Shown here in pieces: positions 26,223-35,883 of a stretch of DNA of 64,000 bases (its first letter is position 1; every line of letters begins with the position of its first letter). A program made the translations under genes and the position numbers. Origin of the DNA: Shewanella psychrophila. Its GTDB lineage: Bacteria > Pseudomonadota > Gammaproteobacteria > Enterobacterales > Shewanellaceae. The notes under the pieces were generated by a model. The model was not told the DNA's origin, searched no databases, and saw only the letters and a program-made list of their open reading frames with translations. The stretch spans positions 2,108,001 to 2,172,000 of the forward strand of contig NZ_CP014782.1 of the NCBI RefSeq assembly GCF_002005305.1. Reading direction: 5' to 3'.

Positions 26223-28352
26223 ATGATGAAACAGAATATGATGAATACCCTAGCGCAACACTCGATAAAAATGAGCATAGTAGCAATCGCCATTACTGGT
26301 GTATTTTCCCCCGCCATGGCCGATGGCTACGGCCTGACACAAGTGAATCGTACCCACTTAAAACTTGATAAGTGGGAATGTAAGCGCTGCAAGGTTTCAA
26401 TTGACGCCCAAGGCAGTATCGGTACAGGTGTTGCTTATAATGACGGTTCAGATAGCCACTTCGGGAATTCTAGCGGAACAGATAAAGACGGTATCCTAGG
26501 CCACTTAGATGCCAACGTGACGTTAAAGAGTGAGTCTGGTTACCGCACCGAAATTTTGGCAGATAAACTCGGTTATGACAATGGCAGTGCAGCACTGACC
26601 ACTGGTAAACCTGGACAATATGAAGTCGCTTTTGGCTATCGAGGTATCGCAAATTACGATACTGACAGGGCTATGACACCTTATAGGGTAAAAAGTGATG
26701 CCATGATCCTTGCTGAAGACTGGCAAACAGGTGCCACTACAGGGCAAATGGTTTCCCTAACCAATAGCGTTAAACCAGCTGAGCTAATGACACAGCGTGA
26801 CAGGTTTTCTCTGGATGCACATTATAAAGGCAATTTCTATAAAGCTGAGCTGAATTATCAGCACGAAGTACGCTCAGGACAGCGTGCCTTTAGCGGTAAC
26901 TTACTCACAAACAGTGCCATGTTGGCACAACCAATCGATGACTCCATCGATAATCTAGGGGCAAAAATCTACTTCAATGGCGATGGCTGGCTTGCGGGCA
27001 TAGATACCATGATCAGCCTATATAATAACGATCATGATGCACTAAGCTGGGATTCAGCGTTTAGCCCAACCTTTGGCGCAGCCTATTCGGGCCAAAGTGC
27101 AACAGCACCAGATAACAAGGCCTACCGAATAGCGGGCAATGCGCAATTTAGCGACAATGGCCAACAAATTCTAATGCATTCAGGTTTTAGCCGCTTCACC
27201 CAAGAGCAAACATTTCTACCAGCGACGATTAACGGCCCCTCTCCAGATTTACCTACTGCCAATCTGGATGGTCAAGTCGATATGATTGAAATGACCATTA
27301 AGTATTCGGGGCGTATAACCAGTGAGTTAAGTTTACGTGCCAGCTATGACTATAAAGACAGGGATAATAAAACAGAGGTAAATGATTATCCTCAGGTGAT
27401 CACCGACAGCTACTTTGCAGGTACAGCTGCAAACCCTGACTATGATCGCACCCGTCAAAAGGCAAAACTTGCGGCTAAATACAGATTTAGTCGTAATGTC
27501 TATCTCGATGTCGGTTATGAATATGATCATAACAATTATAGTGGTTTGGACAGGGATACATTACATGAGTCCAGCATATATGGACGTTTACACTATCGGC
27601 CTTCTCAATCATGGTCATTTGGCTTTAAAGCCAAAGCACAAGATAGAAGTGGCAGTGAATACAAGCCAGTCAGTAGAACAGATAGCCCCAGCAATCCATT
27701 ACTGAGAAAAACCTATCTTGCAGATAGAGAACTTCAAGAATATAAGCTCTCGGCAAATTACACCGGCTCAGCATCATTCTCAGCCTCTGCAAATCTACAC
27801 ATCAGCCAGCAAGACTATACCGACACCCAAATCGGCCTAACCGATGTCGACACTTCCGGTTATGACATTTCTGGCCAATATCTTATCAATGAAGATCTGA
27901 GCTTCAACGCTTTTCTCAACCAGGACTGGCGTGAGAGCGAACAAGCCAGTAGCAGTAACTTCAGTACACCTAACTGGTACGCGAATGCGGATGAGCAATC
28001 CACTGTCGTCGGTCTTGGAATGCTCTACCAAAACCTATTGGATAAGCAGTTATCTCTGGGGGTCGACTACAACTATTCAGATGGCCAAAGTGACACCGAA
28101 GTCACCCAAGGCTTAACGACCCCTTATGGTGCTTATTTCTCCACCAGCCATAACGTAAATGCTTTCGCCGATTACCAAATGAGTGAATCAATGGGTATAC
28201 GCTTCGATTGGATTTTTGAACAGTATCAGGATGCCGACTGGAGTAACCAGGGCTTGAGTGTTGATTCCATTCCAAATGTATTGATATTTGGCGATCTCAG
28301 TCATGACTACAATGCTCATTACTTCGGAGTGACATTGAGCTATCAGCTATAA
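26223..28352 (+). CDS. mtrE: MtrE, outer-membrane beta-barrel sheath (MtrB paralogue)
   Basis: MtrE is predicted to form the 26-strand porin that holds MtrD inside the outer membrane. The 709-residue product has a signal peptide ending in SPAMA, a CKRC motif at residues 53-56 (the conserved CXXC of the MtrB family), alternating aromatic strands and an outer-membrane C-terminus SYQL. Its resemblance to MtrB at 39003-41114 is clear throughout (for example SSNFSTPNW near the end). A GGGAG ribosome binding site precedes the start. Confidence 0.93.
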   Translation: MMKQNMMNTLAQHSIKMSIVAIAITGVFSPAMADGYGLTQVNRTHLKLDKWECKRCKVSIDAQGSIGTGVAYNDGSDSHFGNSSGTDKDGILGHLDANVTLKSESGYRTEILADKLGYDNGSAALTTGKPGQYEVAFGYRGIANYDTDRAMTPYRVKSDAMILAEDWQTGATTGQMVSLTNSVKPAELMTQRDRFSLDAHYKGNFYKAELNYQHEVRSGQRAFSGNLLTNSAMLAQPIDDSIDNLGAKIYFNGDGWLAGIDTMISLYNNDHDALSWDSAFSPTFGAAYSGQSATAPDNKAYRIAGNAQFSDNGQQILMHSGFSRFTQEQTFLPATINGPSPDLPTANLDGQVDMIEMTIKYSGRITSELSLRASYDYKDRDNKTEVNDYPQVITDSYFAGTAANPDYDRTRQKAKLAAKYRFSRNVYLDVGYEYDHNNYSGLDRDTLHESSIYGRLHYRPSQSWSFGFKAKAQDRSGSEYKPVSRTDSPSNPLLRKTYLADRELQEYKLSANYTGSASFSASANLHISQQDYTDTQIGLTDVDTSGYDISGQYLINEDLSFNAFLNQDWRESEQASSSNFSTPNWYANADEQSTVVGLGMLYQNLLDKQLSLGVDYNYSDGQSDTEVTQGLTTPYGAYFSTSHNVNAFADYQMSESMGIRFDWIFEQYQDADWSNQGLSVDSIPNVLIFGDLSHDYNAHYFGVTLSYQL

Positions 28353-28438
28353 AGATTAACGATAAATATAAGATTTAAATGATTTATTTAGTAGCCGTTT
28401 TTTAGAAAACCAGTGAGTGAGGATGTTCCAAGGAAGAG

Positions 28439-30367
28439 ATGATGAAACTAATGACCAATCTAATGTGTGTATTTAACGTAAAACACTCAGGACCGCTTAT
28501 CCTTGCTGTACTCCTAACAGCGTGTGGAGGGGATGACGGAGAGCCAGGTAACCCAGGAAATCCTGGAGGCCCACCCGCTACCGATATCTCTTCACTTAAG
28601 GTAGAAGTCGGTGCAGTGACTTTAACCAATGGCGTAGCGACAGTTAACTACAGCGTCAACAACCAAGACGATGAGCCTGTTGTCGGCATTCCTAGCTCAA
28701 CCTATATTGCCGCTCAGCTTCTCCCCCAAGGTTTTACCAATGCAGGAAACAGCAGTCAGTGGCAATACTTTACTTCTGAGAGTTGCACTACGACTTGTAC
28801 TGGCGAGCTTATCGATCACAAGAATGGAAAATATAGCTATACCTTTAGCGCAGCTTTTGATGGCATGAATGAGATGAGCTATATGCCGGGGGCTACTCAG
28901 CGCATAATCATAAAAATTGGCGGAGATAGCCTACCTGACGGAACAGCATTACCAACAACTAACCAAAATTTCGATTGGCAAGACTCAGGCGCTCCAGCTT
29001 ACACTCGTAATTTGATCGTAATGGAGACGTGTAACACCTGTCACAACGATCTCGCTTTTCACGGTAGCAAGTACAACGAGGTTGAAACCTGTGTGACTTG
29101 CCACAGTGAAGGTAAAGTGAGTAGCAATGACAATATCTTCCCCCAGATGATACACAGTAAACATCTGACAGGCTTCCCGGGCTCCTTGGCTGATTGTCAA
29201 ACTTGTCATGCCGACGATGAAACACTGACTGAAAATATGAACTGGGCCCGTGTGCCGGGAATGGAAGCATGTGGTTCATGTCATACCGATATTAACTTCC
29301 CAGCAGGTGAAGGACACCCAGCCCAAGTCGATAACAGCAATTGCGTGGCTTGTCATAATCCCGATTGGACCATGAGTGTACATGATGGGGGTAACGATGA
29401 GGCATTAGCGCAATTTAATGCCCAAATAACCGCTGCTAGCCTATCTGGCACCACAGTCACTTTCAGTATCAAACTGACCAACCCAGAGACGGGTGAAGTA
29501 TATACTGACAGTGTAGACAAACTTAATTTCGTCTCCAGTTTAGGGATAGAAACCAACTGGGGAACCAGTTTTGACTATTCCAGCAATTCAGCAAAACGAT
29601 TAACAATAAGCAGTGATGCTCCTGATTCTGGCGCCGATGGCATATACACCTATCAAGTAACGGGGCTAACCATCCCCGCAGGAAGTGAGACAGATAAAGG
29701 CACAATTGTAGTCAAAGGCAGCATCTGTGCTAATGGTAATCAATTAGCGGACTGTGAACTGGACACGAGTACCGCTTTAGTTTTACAAGCCAGTCATGAG
29801 TTTTTCGATACCACCAACCTCACAGCGACAGGCCGCAGAGTCGTAGTCAGCAACGAGACTTGCTCCACATGTCATGTACTGACTCAATTGAAGAAACACG
29901 GCGGCGAGCGTAACGATGCAGAGGCTCAATGCCAGCTTTGTCATAACAACTTCAAGACAGCAGATGAAACCGCCGAGAATCCTCAGGCAACCACCAGTGA
30001 CTATAAACACTTAGCCCATACCTTACATGCAGGGATGAGGTCTAACTATGCCGATATCAAGTACCCCGGTGATATCGGTAATTGTGCTCAATGTCATATT
30101 GAAAATGAAAACGGTGTGCTTACCGCAGCACTACCACTTAATTCCGCGGTGCAGCCGTTAATGTTAAATGATGGTTCATTCACAAGCCCAACAGCTGCCA
30201 TCTGTAGTGCTTGTCACACATCAGATAGCGCTAAGAACCATATGACTCAACAAGGAGCTGTATTTATGGGAACTGAGGCAGATGCAACCGCAGGCACTGA
30301 AAGCTGTGCGACCTGCCATGGGCAAGGTGCTGCGGCGGACGTACTGGCAGTCCATCCAATACAGTAG
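28439..30367 (+). CDS. mtrF: MtrF, outer-surface decaheme lipoprotein
   Basis: MtrF is the terminal reductase of the MtrDEF conduit, passing electrons to metals or flavins outside the cell. The 642-residue product has a lipobox (LLTAC, Cys about 29) followed by a Gly/Pro-rich tether (GEPGNPGNPGGPP). It has ten CXXCH motifs in two pentaheme domains: residues about 197-302 and 474-622. A C-X8-C pair in the beta domain before the second cluster (CANGNQLADC) matches the redox-active disulfide known in this family. The domain order beta-pentaheme-beta-pentaheme is that of the solved MtrF structure. Confidence 0.9.
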   Translation: MMKLMTNLMCVFNVKHSGPLILAVLLTACGGDDGEPGNPGNPGGPPATDISSLKVEVGAVTLTNGVATVNYSVNNQDDEPVVGIPSSTYIAAQLLPQGFTNAGNSSQWQYFTSESCTTTCTGELIDHKNGKYSYTFSAAFDGMNEMSYMPGATQRIIIKIGGDSLPDGTALPTTNQNFDWQDSGAPAYTRNLIVMETCNTCHNDLAFHGSKYNEVETCVTCHSEGKVSSNDNIFPQMIHSKHLTGFPGSLADCQTCHADDETLTENMNWARVPGMEACGSCHTDINFPAGEGHPAQVDNSNCVACHNPDWTMSVHDGGNDEALAQFNAQITAASLSGTTVTFSIKLTNPETGEVYTDSVDKLNFVSSLGIETNWGTSFDYSSNSAKRLTISSDAPDSGADGIYTYQVTGLTIPAGSETDKGTIVVKGSICANGNQLADCELDTSTALVLQASHEFFDTTNLTATGRRVVVSNETCSTCHVLTQLKKHGGERNDAEAQCQLCHNNFKTADETAENPQATTSDYKHLAHTLHAGMRSNYADIKYPGDIGNCAQCHIENENGVLTAALPLNSAVQPLMLNDGSFTSPTAAICSACHTSDSAKNHMTQQGAVFMGTEADATAGTESCATCHGQGAAADVLAVHPIQ

Positions 30368-30386
30368 CAATACAGTAGCAATACAG
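30358..30386 (+). repeat. 11-bp tandem repeat across the mtrF stop codon
   Basis: AATACAGTAGC occurs twice head to tail and then as a partial third copy. The mtrF stop codon TAG lies in the first unit. Slippage here would leave MtrF unchanged but alter the mtrF-to-next-gene spacing. Confidence 0.85.
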
Positions 30387-30480
30387 AATGAACTTAAAGA
30401 GTGAAGCACTCATAAACTCTGCCATATAAAAGAGTGAATGCTTCAATCCGAGATGATATATAGATAATGGAACGCAAATT

Positions 30481-32640
30481 ATGGATATCAAAAGAAAAGG
30501 TTCGAAGCTAAGCCTTATCGCACTAACCTGCTCTGCCCTGCTGCTTGGCTGTGGAAGTGATGGTAAAGACGGTGAAGATGGACAAGATGGAGAGGTCGGC
30601 TTCTCTGTTGCACAAGCTAATGAGCTAGTCACCAACATCAGTGCAGTGGACATTATGGATGGTGTTGTGAAAGTCAGCTTTAGTGTTGAAAATGCTAATG
30701 GTGTGCCCATCACAGATTTTGATACCTATGAAGGCGTCGACACATTAGGCATGGGGATAGCCAAACTGCTTCCTCAAAGCGGCAAAGGATATAAAACACC
30801 GCAATGGATCAGTTATATCAACAATATGGTTGAGCCGGTAACCGACAATATACCTGTCGGTTATGAAGACATGGCAGGTTCTCAGATCCAACCATCTCTT
30901 GAAGGAAGTTGTAAACAAGCCTGTGTTGAAAAAATCTCTGGGGGTGAATATACCTATACCTTCCAACTGAATCTCAGTGCCATTGACCCTGTCGGCGATT
31001 TAGACCTGACATTTGATGACAGTTTAACTCACAGAGTCACCATGGAGATGCGCGCCGATGGCGACATCAATAAGCTGGTTAATACCCATTATGATTTTTT
31101 ACCGTCATCGGGTGAAATGGTCAGCGCCGATGCCACACGCACGGTCGAGTTTTTAGAAGACTCCTGTTTACGCTGTCACAGTGATAATTATGGTCACGCC
31201 TGGGCACCTAAACTCATCATGCATGGTTCAAAGCGTTACGCCATCGAAAACTGTCAGATATGTCATACCAGCTATGCGGGCGATCCAGAAACGGGAGCTC
31301 CAATAGACATGGGTTATATGGTGCATAAAATTCACAAGTCCGAGTATTTTATGGTGGGCTATGGCGGTAGTGTCCATGACTACCAAGATGTCACCTTCCC
31401 TGCCGATATGTACGACTGCCGTACCTGTCATATTGAAGGAGAAACTGCGCCAGCCGATGCAGCAAACTTTAAACATCACAGAGCCCTCGCTTGTGGTTCC
31501 TGTCATTCAGACTCGACCGATCCCGCGGTGATCAAAACAGAGATGCATGATAGGTATCAACCCGACCACAATTGTAGCACCTGTCATGCAGACCAAGGCC
31601 AGGAAGGTGCGGGGCACCATATGACAGATGCGATAGCCAAAGATAATGCCAAAGCAAGCTACTCGGCGAGCTTAATGCTCGGCTCAGTATCCATAGCAAC
31701 AAGCATGCTCACCTTCGATGTCGAATTTAAAGACAGCTCGCTAACCAGCGCGGTCATGAGTCCCGACGCAGATGCTCGAATTTCATTGAGCAACCTCTAT
31801 TTTGGTTTTGGTAATGACATCGACTTTGGCGCTGGCACACAAAAAGTAGACCTTAGATCAATCACTCCCACTCCAGTCAGTGATGGTGTGTATCGATACA
31901 CCACCTCAACCTCATTAACACTAGATACCGACCAAGCAGCCACAGGGGTTATCTCCACTAAGATGTGTGTCGACCGAGATACACTGATGGGAGTGGATTG
32001 TGGTACAGGAAGTGATGAATCTATTAATCCCGCTGTTATCACAGGCGATCTAATTGCATTTAATCTCAATGGCGATACCGATGTGATGGCAAGAAGAGTT
32101 GTTGTCAGTAGCGACACTTGCGCAAATTGTCATGATGAGAAGTTTATCGGTAAATTTGGTATCGACTTCAAACACGGCGGCAGTTACAGCAACTTTGAAG
32201 GCGAGTGTCAGATGTGTCATAACCCGACTCGCTCGGGCGCAGACTCGAAAACGATTGTCGATCATATCGATTTCAAAATCCGTATTCATGCACACCATGC
32301 CAGCAAGCGCTCAACGCAAAATCCTGTGACCTTCCCTGAGCATTATGGTAACTGTGCAGTCTGCCATGATAAGGGTCAATTAAAGATGGATGGACTTAGC
32401 GCTATGGTCGCTACACCATCAACTGACTCTGTATTAGATGCTGTTGAATTTTCACCTATCGCAGCAACCTGTGTGAGTTGTCATGGCGTAAAAGACGCTT
32501 TAGTGGCGCATATACGTGCGAATGGCGGCGCAGCTAATGACACAAGAGGCAGTTATGTGCCAGGCAGTGAGAGCTGTGCAACTTGCCACGGTGAAGGTAA
32601 AACTAATGGCGTCGATGCGGTACACCCAACTCAGTATTAA
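30481..32640 (+). CDS. additional OmcA/MtrC-family decaheme surface lipoprotein
   Basis: This is a second OmcA-sized cytochrome between mtrF and omcA. The 719-residue product has a lipobox (LLLGC) followed by a collagen-like run GSDGKDGEDGQDGEVG. It has ten CXXCH motifs at residues about 229-365 and 546-699. The N-terminal half resembles OmcA, but the C-terminal end (SCATCHGEGKTNGVDAVHP) is closer to MtrF. It is not an undecaheme UndA, since I count ten motifs. Extra Cys pairs are CKQAC in the first beta domain and a wider pair (MCVDRDTLMGVDC) in the second. I leave the symbol blank because I cannot place it among the named clades (OmcA, MtrF, MtrH). Confidence 0.85.
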   Translation: MDIKRKGSKLSLIALTCSALLLGCGSDGKDGEDGQDGEVGFSVAQANELVTNISAVDIMDGVVKVSFSVENANGVPITDFDTYEGVDTLGMGIAKLLPQSGKGYKTPQWISYINNMVEPVTDNIPVGYEDMAGSQIQPSLEGSCKQACVEKISGGEYTYTFQLNLSAIDPVGDLDLTFDDSLTHRVTMEMRADGDINKLVNTHYDFLPSSGEMVSADATRTVEFLEDSCLRCHSDNYGHAWAPKLIMHGSKRYAIENCQICHTSYAGDPETGAPIDMGYMVHKIHKSEYFMVGYGGSVHDYQDVTFPADMYDCRTCHIEGETAPADAANFKHHRALACGSCHSDSTDPAVIKTEMHDRYQPDHNCSTCHADQGQEGAGHHMTDAIAKDNAKASYSASLMLGSVSIATSMLTFDVEFKDSSLTSAVMSPDADARISLSNLYFGFGNDIDFGAGTQKVDLRSITPTPVSDGVYRYTTSTSLTLDTDQAATGVISTKMCVDRDTLMGVDCGTGSDESINPAVITGDLIAFNLNGDTDVMARRVVVSSDTCANCHDEKFIGKFGIDFKHGGSYSNFEGECQMCHNPTRSGADSKTIVDHIDFKIRIHAHHASKRSTQNPVTFPEHYGNCAVCHDKGQLKMDGLSAMVATPSTDSVLDAVEFSPIAATCVSCHGVKDALVAHIRANGGAANDTRGSYVPGSESCATCHGEGKTNGVDAVHPTQY

Positions 32641-32685
32641 TCTCATGTAGCTACGAGCTACGAAAATCAATATAAGTCATCCCCC

Positions 32686-32714
32686 AAAAGCAGGGAGTTT
32701 ACCTTCCTGCTTTT
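32686..32714 (+). terminator. terminator after the extra decaheme gene
   Basis: The stem AAAAGCAGG / CCTGCTTTT encloses an 11-nt loop and is followed by Ts. It separates the mtrDEF part from omcA. Confidence 0.8.
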
Positions 32715-33238
32715 TCATACCTATTTATACCTACATATATCGTTCACCTGAACGTAACCCTCCATGCTACCTTCCAAATTCAATCGCTATTATACCTCTT
32801 TTCTAAACAAGTAAATTTGTTTCATGCTCATCAACTTCTGACACACCGACAAGACACAATCAGTAAAAACAATGACTCTCTACAAGCCAGTCAGCCAAAG
32901 CTCTTACAGTCCTGCATGAAAGAGCAGCAGACACAAGCAGATAACCATAAACAAAAAATACTAACTCTCAAGCCCACTTCAGTCTTAAAACAGCTTTAAA
33001 AAACGTACCCGAGACTACCCCTAAAGAAATAGTCAGACCTAGTTCACATAACGCGATTAAAACAAATGCTAAAAATTCGTTGCTTAGTTAGCCTTACTGA
33101 GGGAAATAAATTCCACACACTAAGTTACTGTTTAACAAGAAGTTGATAATGAGAATCGATCTTATATATCACCAAGCTTAAGTAGCAAGCTATTAAGTAA
33201 TAACTCAGTGATGATTAAAACTATTGCAGGGAATAATC
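32715..33238 (+). other. omcA 5' region
   Basis: More than 500 bp without a credible gene; one short open frame has low-complexity composition. It ends with a Fur-like box and the omcA ribosome binding site. Confidence 0.6.
33145..33163 (+). promoter_or_regulatory. candidate Fur box upstream of omcA
   Basis: GATAATGAGAATCGATCTT matches the 19-bp Fur box GATAATGAGAATCATTATC at 15 positions, the first 13 without interruption. It lies about 80 bp before the omcA start. Confidence 0.5.
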
Positions 33239-35452
33239 ATGATGAAACAGTTCAACTCTTTTAATCCAAATATCAGTGCAGCAGCCAAGGCTATGCTCAG
33301 TGCGGGGATACTCTCACTTGCACTTTCTGGTTGCGGCAGCGACGGCAATGATGGGGAAGATGGCAAAGATGGTGTTATTGGCGTCAGTATCGATTCTGCA
33401 AAAAGTGTCAATGCCGTACTTACTAATGCAGCTGTTGATGCAGGCACGGTTACCGTCGACTTTACACTCGAAAATGATAATGGCGTCGCTGTACTCGGCC
33501 TGACTAAAGATCACGATCTGCGTTTTGGTATTGCACAGCTTGCACATGTTACCGAAACAATGAATGACAAAGATGGCGTACCGACGCAATACGATCGTGG
33601 TTTCCAGTGGCAGGCTTATATCAATAGCCAAAAAGAGCCTGGCACTATGCCAGACGAGACTTCGCATTTAGATCCAAAAACACAGTTTCAAGCTGAGGTA
33701 GAAAAAGCCAGTGATTGTGGAACCTGTTTTGTTGATAATGGCGATGGCACTTATACATACACTTTCCAGCAAAATATCGGCAACGTCACCACACCAGTTG
33801 AAGTCATCTACAATGCCGATGACACTCAACGTGCCACATTAGAACTTGAGTTATCTAGTTTTGCAGCAAATGCTAGCTTCGACTGGCAGCCATCTACAGG
33901 GGCCACCGAAGATATTCAGACACGTGAAGTGGTATCAATAGAAACCTGTTACACCTGTCACCAGCCAGAAAGTTTAGCGCTGCACGGCGGCCGTCGTATC
34001 GACCTTGAAAACTGTGTGTCATGTCATACTGCAACATCGGGCGACCCAGAAAGTGGCAACAGCGTAGACTTCACCTACCTAATCCACGCTATCCATAAAG
34101 GTAATAGCAGAACAACATACAGCCCTGACTCACCAGATGCTGATGAAAATGGCAATATTGCAGCCCCGTACAAGATTGTCGGCTACGGCGGCAAACTTAT
34201 CGATTACGGTAAGGTCATGTTCCCGCAAGGTCCAGCTGCCGATTGTAGTTCATGTCATGTAACCGGTGAAAGTGCACCGGCTAATGCTGATCTTTTTGAA
34301 GCTAATCAAAGCAACCAAGCATGTATTGCCTGCCACACGACTATGCCTAAGGCATACCATGACCCAAGCAACGAAAACTGCATGTCTTGTCATATCGAAG
34401 AAGGCTATGCACGAAGTGCTAAAGAAGCCCACGGCGATATCATGAAAGCCTACAATGAAACCCAAGAGATGAGTGTACAGTTCTCAGATATTGGTGTGGA
34501 TGCTGATGGTAAGTTCACCACGACTGTTCAGGTGCTAGGTACCGATGGTCTGCCGCTAACGGCTGAGTTCGTCGATACAAGCTCTCGTATCGTGATGGCA
34601 TGGGACAGCGATAAAGACTTCCCTTCATATGCTGAAGCCTCCTATAACAGCCGTCGTATGAAGCTAAGCGAAGGCAGCTATGATGCTGCAGCTAATGCAT
34701 GGGTGATGACCTATTCGGGTATCGAACTTCCAACTGACGCCAGTGGCAAAACCTTCGAGCTTTGGTCTGCACTAAAGGTTTGTTACAACAATGGCGGCTA
34801 CGGACGTCCTCTTGTTGAATTAACCGATTGTACAACTGAAGGTGTGCGTAAAGTTGAAGTTAAAGATGAGCCATTCCATTTTGTTTGGAGTGATACTGGC
34901 GCAGATTTAGACACAGCTCCTCTTGCTCGTCGTAACATTATCGACCCAAGTAAGTGTGCAGGTTGTCATAATCAGGAAATTTATCACTACAACAATGGCG
35001 TGAATTGTCAGACATGTCATACATCAGACAAGACCACCAAGAGTAATGCCAGTGATCAATATCCAAATGCTAAAAAGCCAACCAGCTTCGCTTATAAAGC
35101 CCACGAAGCCGAAGGCCATTACCTCAAGTATGCCGGTGTAGGTTCGAGCACTGTGGTTAAAACCGATTGCATGACTTGTCACACCGATGACGGCATTCAA
35201 CTTGGCCGTGCACCTGAGCGTACATGGCGCTACGGTAACATGATGACAGGTGATGATATCTGGGTTTCTTCTGATGCAGGTGCCTGCATGAGCTGTCACC
35301 AGAAGTACTTAAGCGACTCAGGTAAATCTCACATCGAAACTAACGGTGGGATCTTAGACGGTATCAGCGCAGAAGATGTGCAAAACCGTGCAAAAGAGAC
35401 CTGTTCAACTTGTCACTCTCCAGAGAAATTGATGCAGCTACACGGTAATTGA
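33239..35452 (+). CDS. omcA: OmcA, outer-surface decaheme lipoprotein
   Basis: OmcA is a terminal metal, flavin and mineral reductase on the cell surface that works with MtrCAB. The 737-residue product matches remembered S. oneidensis OmcA over long blocks (ESLALHGGRRID; SSDAGACMSCHQKYLSD). It has a lipobox (LALSGC), a collagen-like tether GSDGNDGEDGKDG, and ten CXXCH motifs at residues about 236-380 and 572-721. I chose the ATG with AGGGA five bases upstream; the upstream TTG reading is less likely. It has its own upstream region and terminator, so it may form a single-gene unit. Confidence 0.95.
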   Translation: MMKQFNSFNPNISAAAKAMLSAGILSLALSGCGSDGNDGEDGKDGVIGVSIDSAKSVNAVLTNAAVDAGTVTVDFTLENDNGVAVLGLTKDHDLRFGIAQLAHVTETMNDKDGVPTQYDRGFQWQAYINSQKEPGTMPDETSHLDPKTQFQAEVEKASDCGTCFVDNGDGTYTYTFQQNIGNVTTPVEVIYNADDTQRATLELELSSFAANASFDWQPSTGATEDIQTREVVSIETCYTCHQPESLALHGGRRIDLENCVSCHTATSGDPESGNSVDFTYLIHAIHKGNSRTTYSPDSPDADENGNIAAPYKIVGYGGKLIDYGKVMFPQGPAADCSSCHVTGESAPANADLFEANQSNQACIACHTTMPKAYHDPSNENCMSCHIEEGYARSAKEAHGDIMKAYNETQEMSVQFSDIGVDADGKFTTTVQVLGTDGLPLTAEFVDTSSRIVMAWDSDKDFPSYAEASYNSRRMKLSEGSYDAAANAWVMTYSGIELPTDASGKTFELWSALKVCYNNGGYGRPLVELTDCTTEGVRKVEVKDEPFHFVWSDTGADLDTAPLARRNIIDPSKCAGCHNQEIYHYNNGVNCQTCHTSDKTTKSNASDQYPNAKKPTSFAYKAHEAEGHYLKYAGVGSSTVVKTDCMTCHTDDGIQLGRAPERTWRYGNMMTGDDIWVSSDAGACMSCHQKYLSDSGKSHIETNGGILDGISAEDVQNRAKETCSTCHSPEKLMQLHGN

Positions 35453-35525
35453 GTATCCTGTATCGCTTTCTCAATATGTTCTATCAACTACTCCTATGTA
35501 GTAGTTGATTATCATATTTCATATC

Positions 35526-35555
35526 CAAAGGGAGGCTTAGGCTCCCTTTGTTTTT
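35526..35555 (+). terminator. omcA terminator
   Basis: A perfect stem CAAAGGGAG / CTCCCTTTG is followed by TTTTT, about 70 bp past omcA. Confidence 0.88.
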
Positions 35556-35883
35556 ACTCAGTAAAAATCGAACAATAAAAATAAACACTTACCATACATA
35601 ACATCAACTTATGTGATAACCATTCTCAACTACTGAACTCATTTATTGATCTAAATTAAGGTTTAACCCCACACTAAACTACCACTTTATAAATAGACAG
35701 ATCTTGGTCACACATTAACACCTGATTTGCAGATTTTACCCCCCTATTACGTTAGCCTTCCCCTAGGGAATTATATTTCCAGCATCGACTTAAGTAGCCA
35801 CTAATAATCAAATCATCTAAATGATAATCGGTTAGTTCAGCTAACCAGCACTTGAGCCAATGTCAAACCTATGCAGGGAAAAA
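35556..35883 (+). promoter_or_regulatory. mtrCAB promoter region
   Basis: About 330 bp without a gene. At 35615-35633 the sequence GATAACCATTCTCAACTAC matches the reverse-orientation Fur box at 13 of 19 positions, overlapping a TGTGA half site for CRP. A second half site TCACA lies near 35708. Neither is strong alone. Confidence 0.4.

Noticed and set aside
30481..32640. UndA (11-heme) identity for the extra surface cytochrome
   Set aside because: Only ten CXXCH motifs could be counted in the full protein.
33030..33060. CRP site upstream of omcA around TTCACA
   Set aside because: Only one half site fits; the other arm matches three of five positions.
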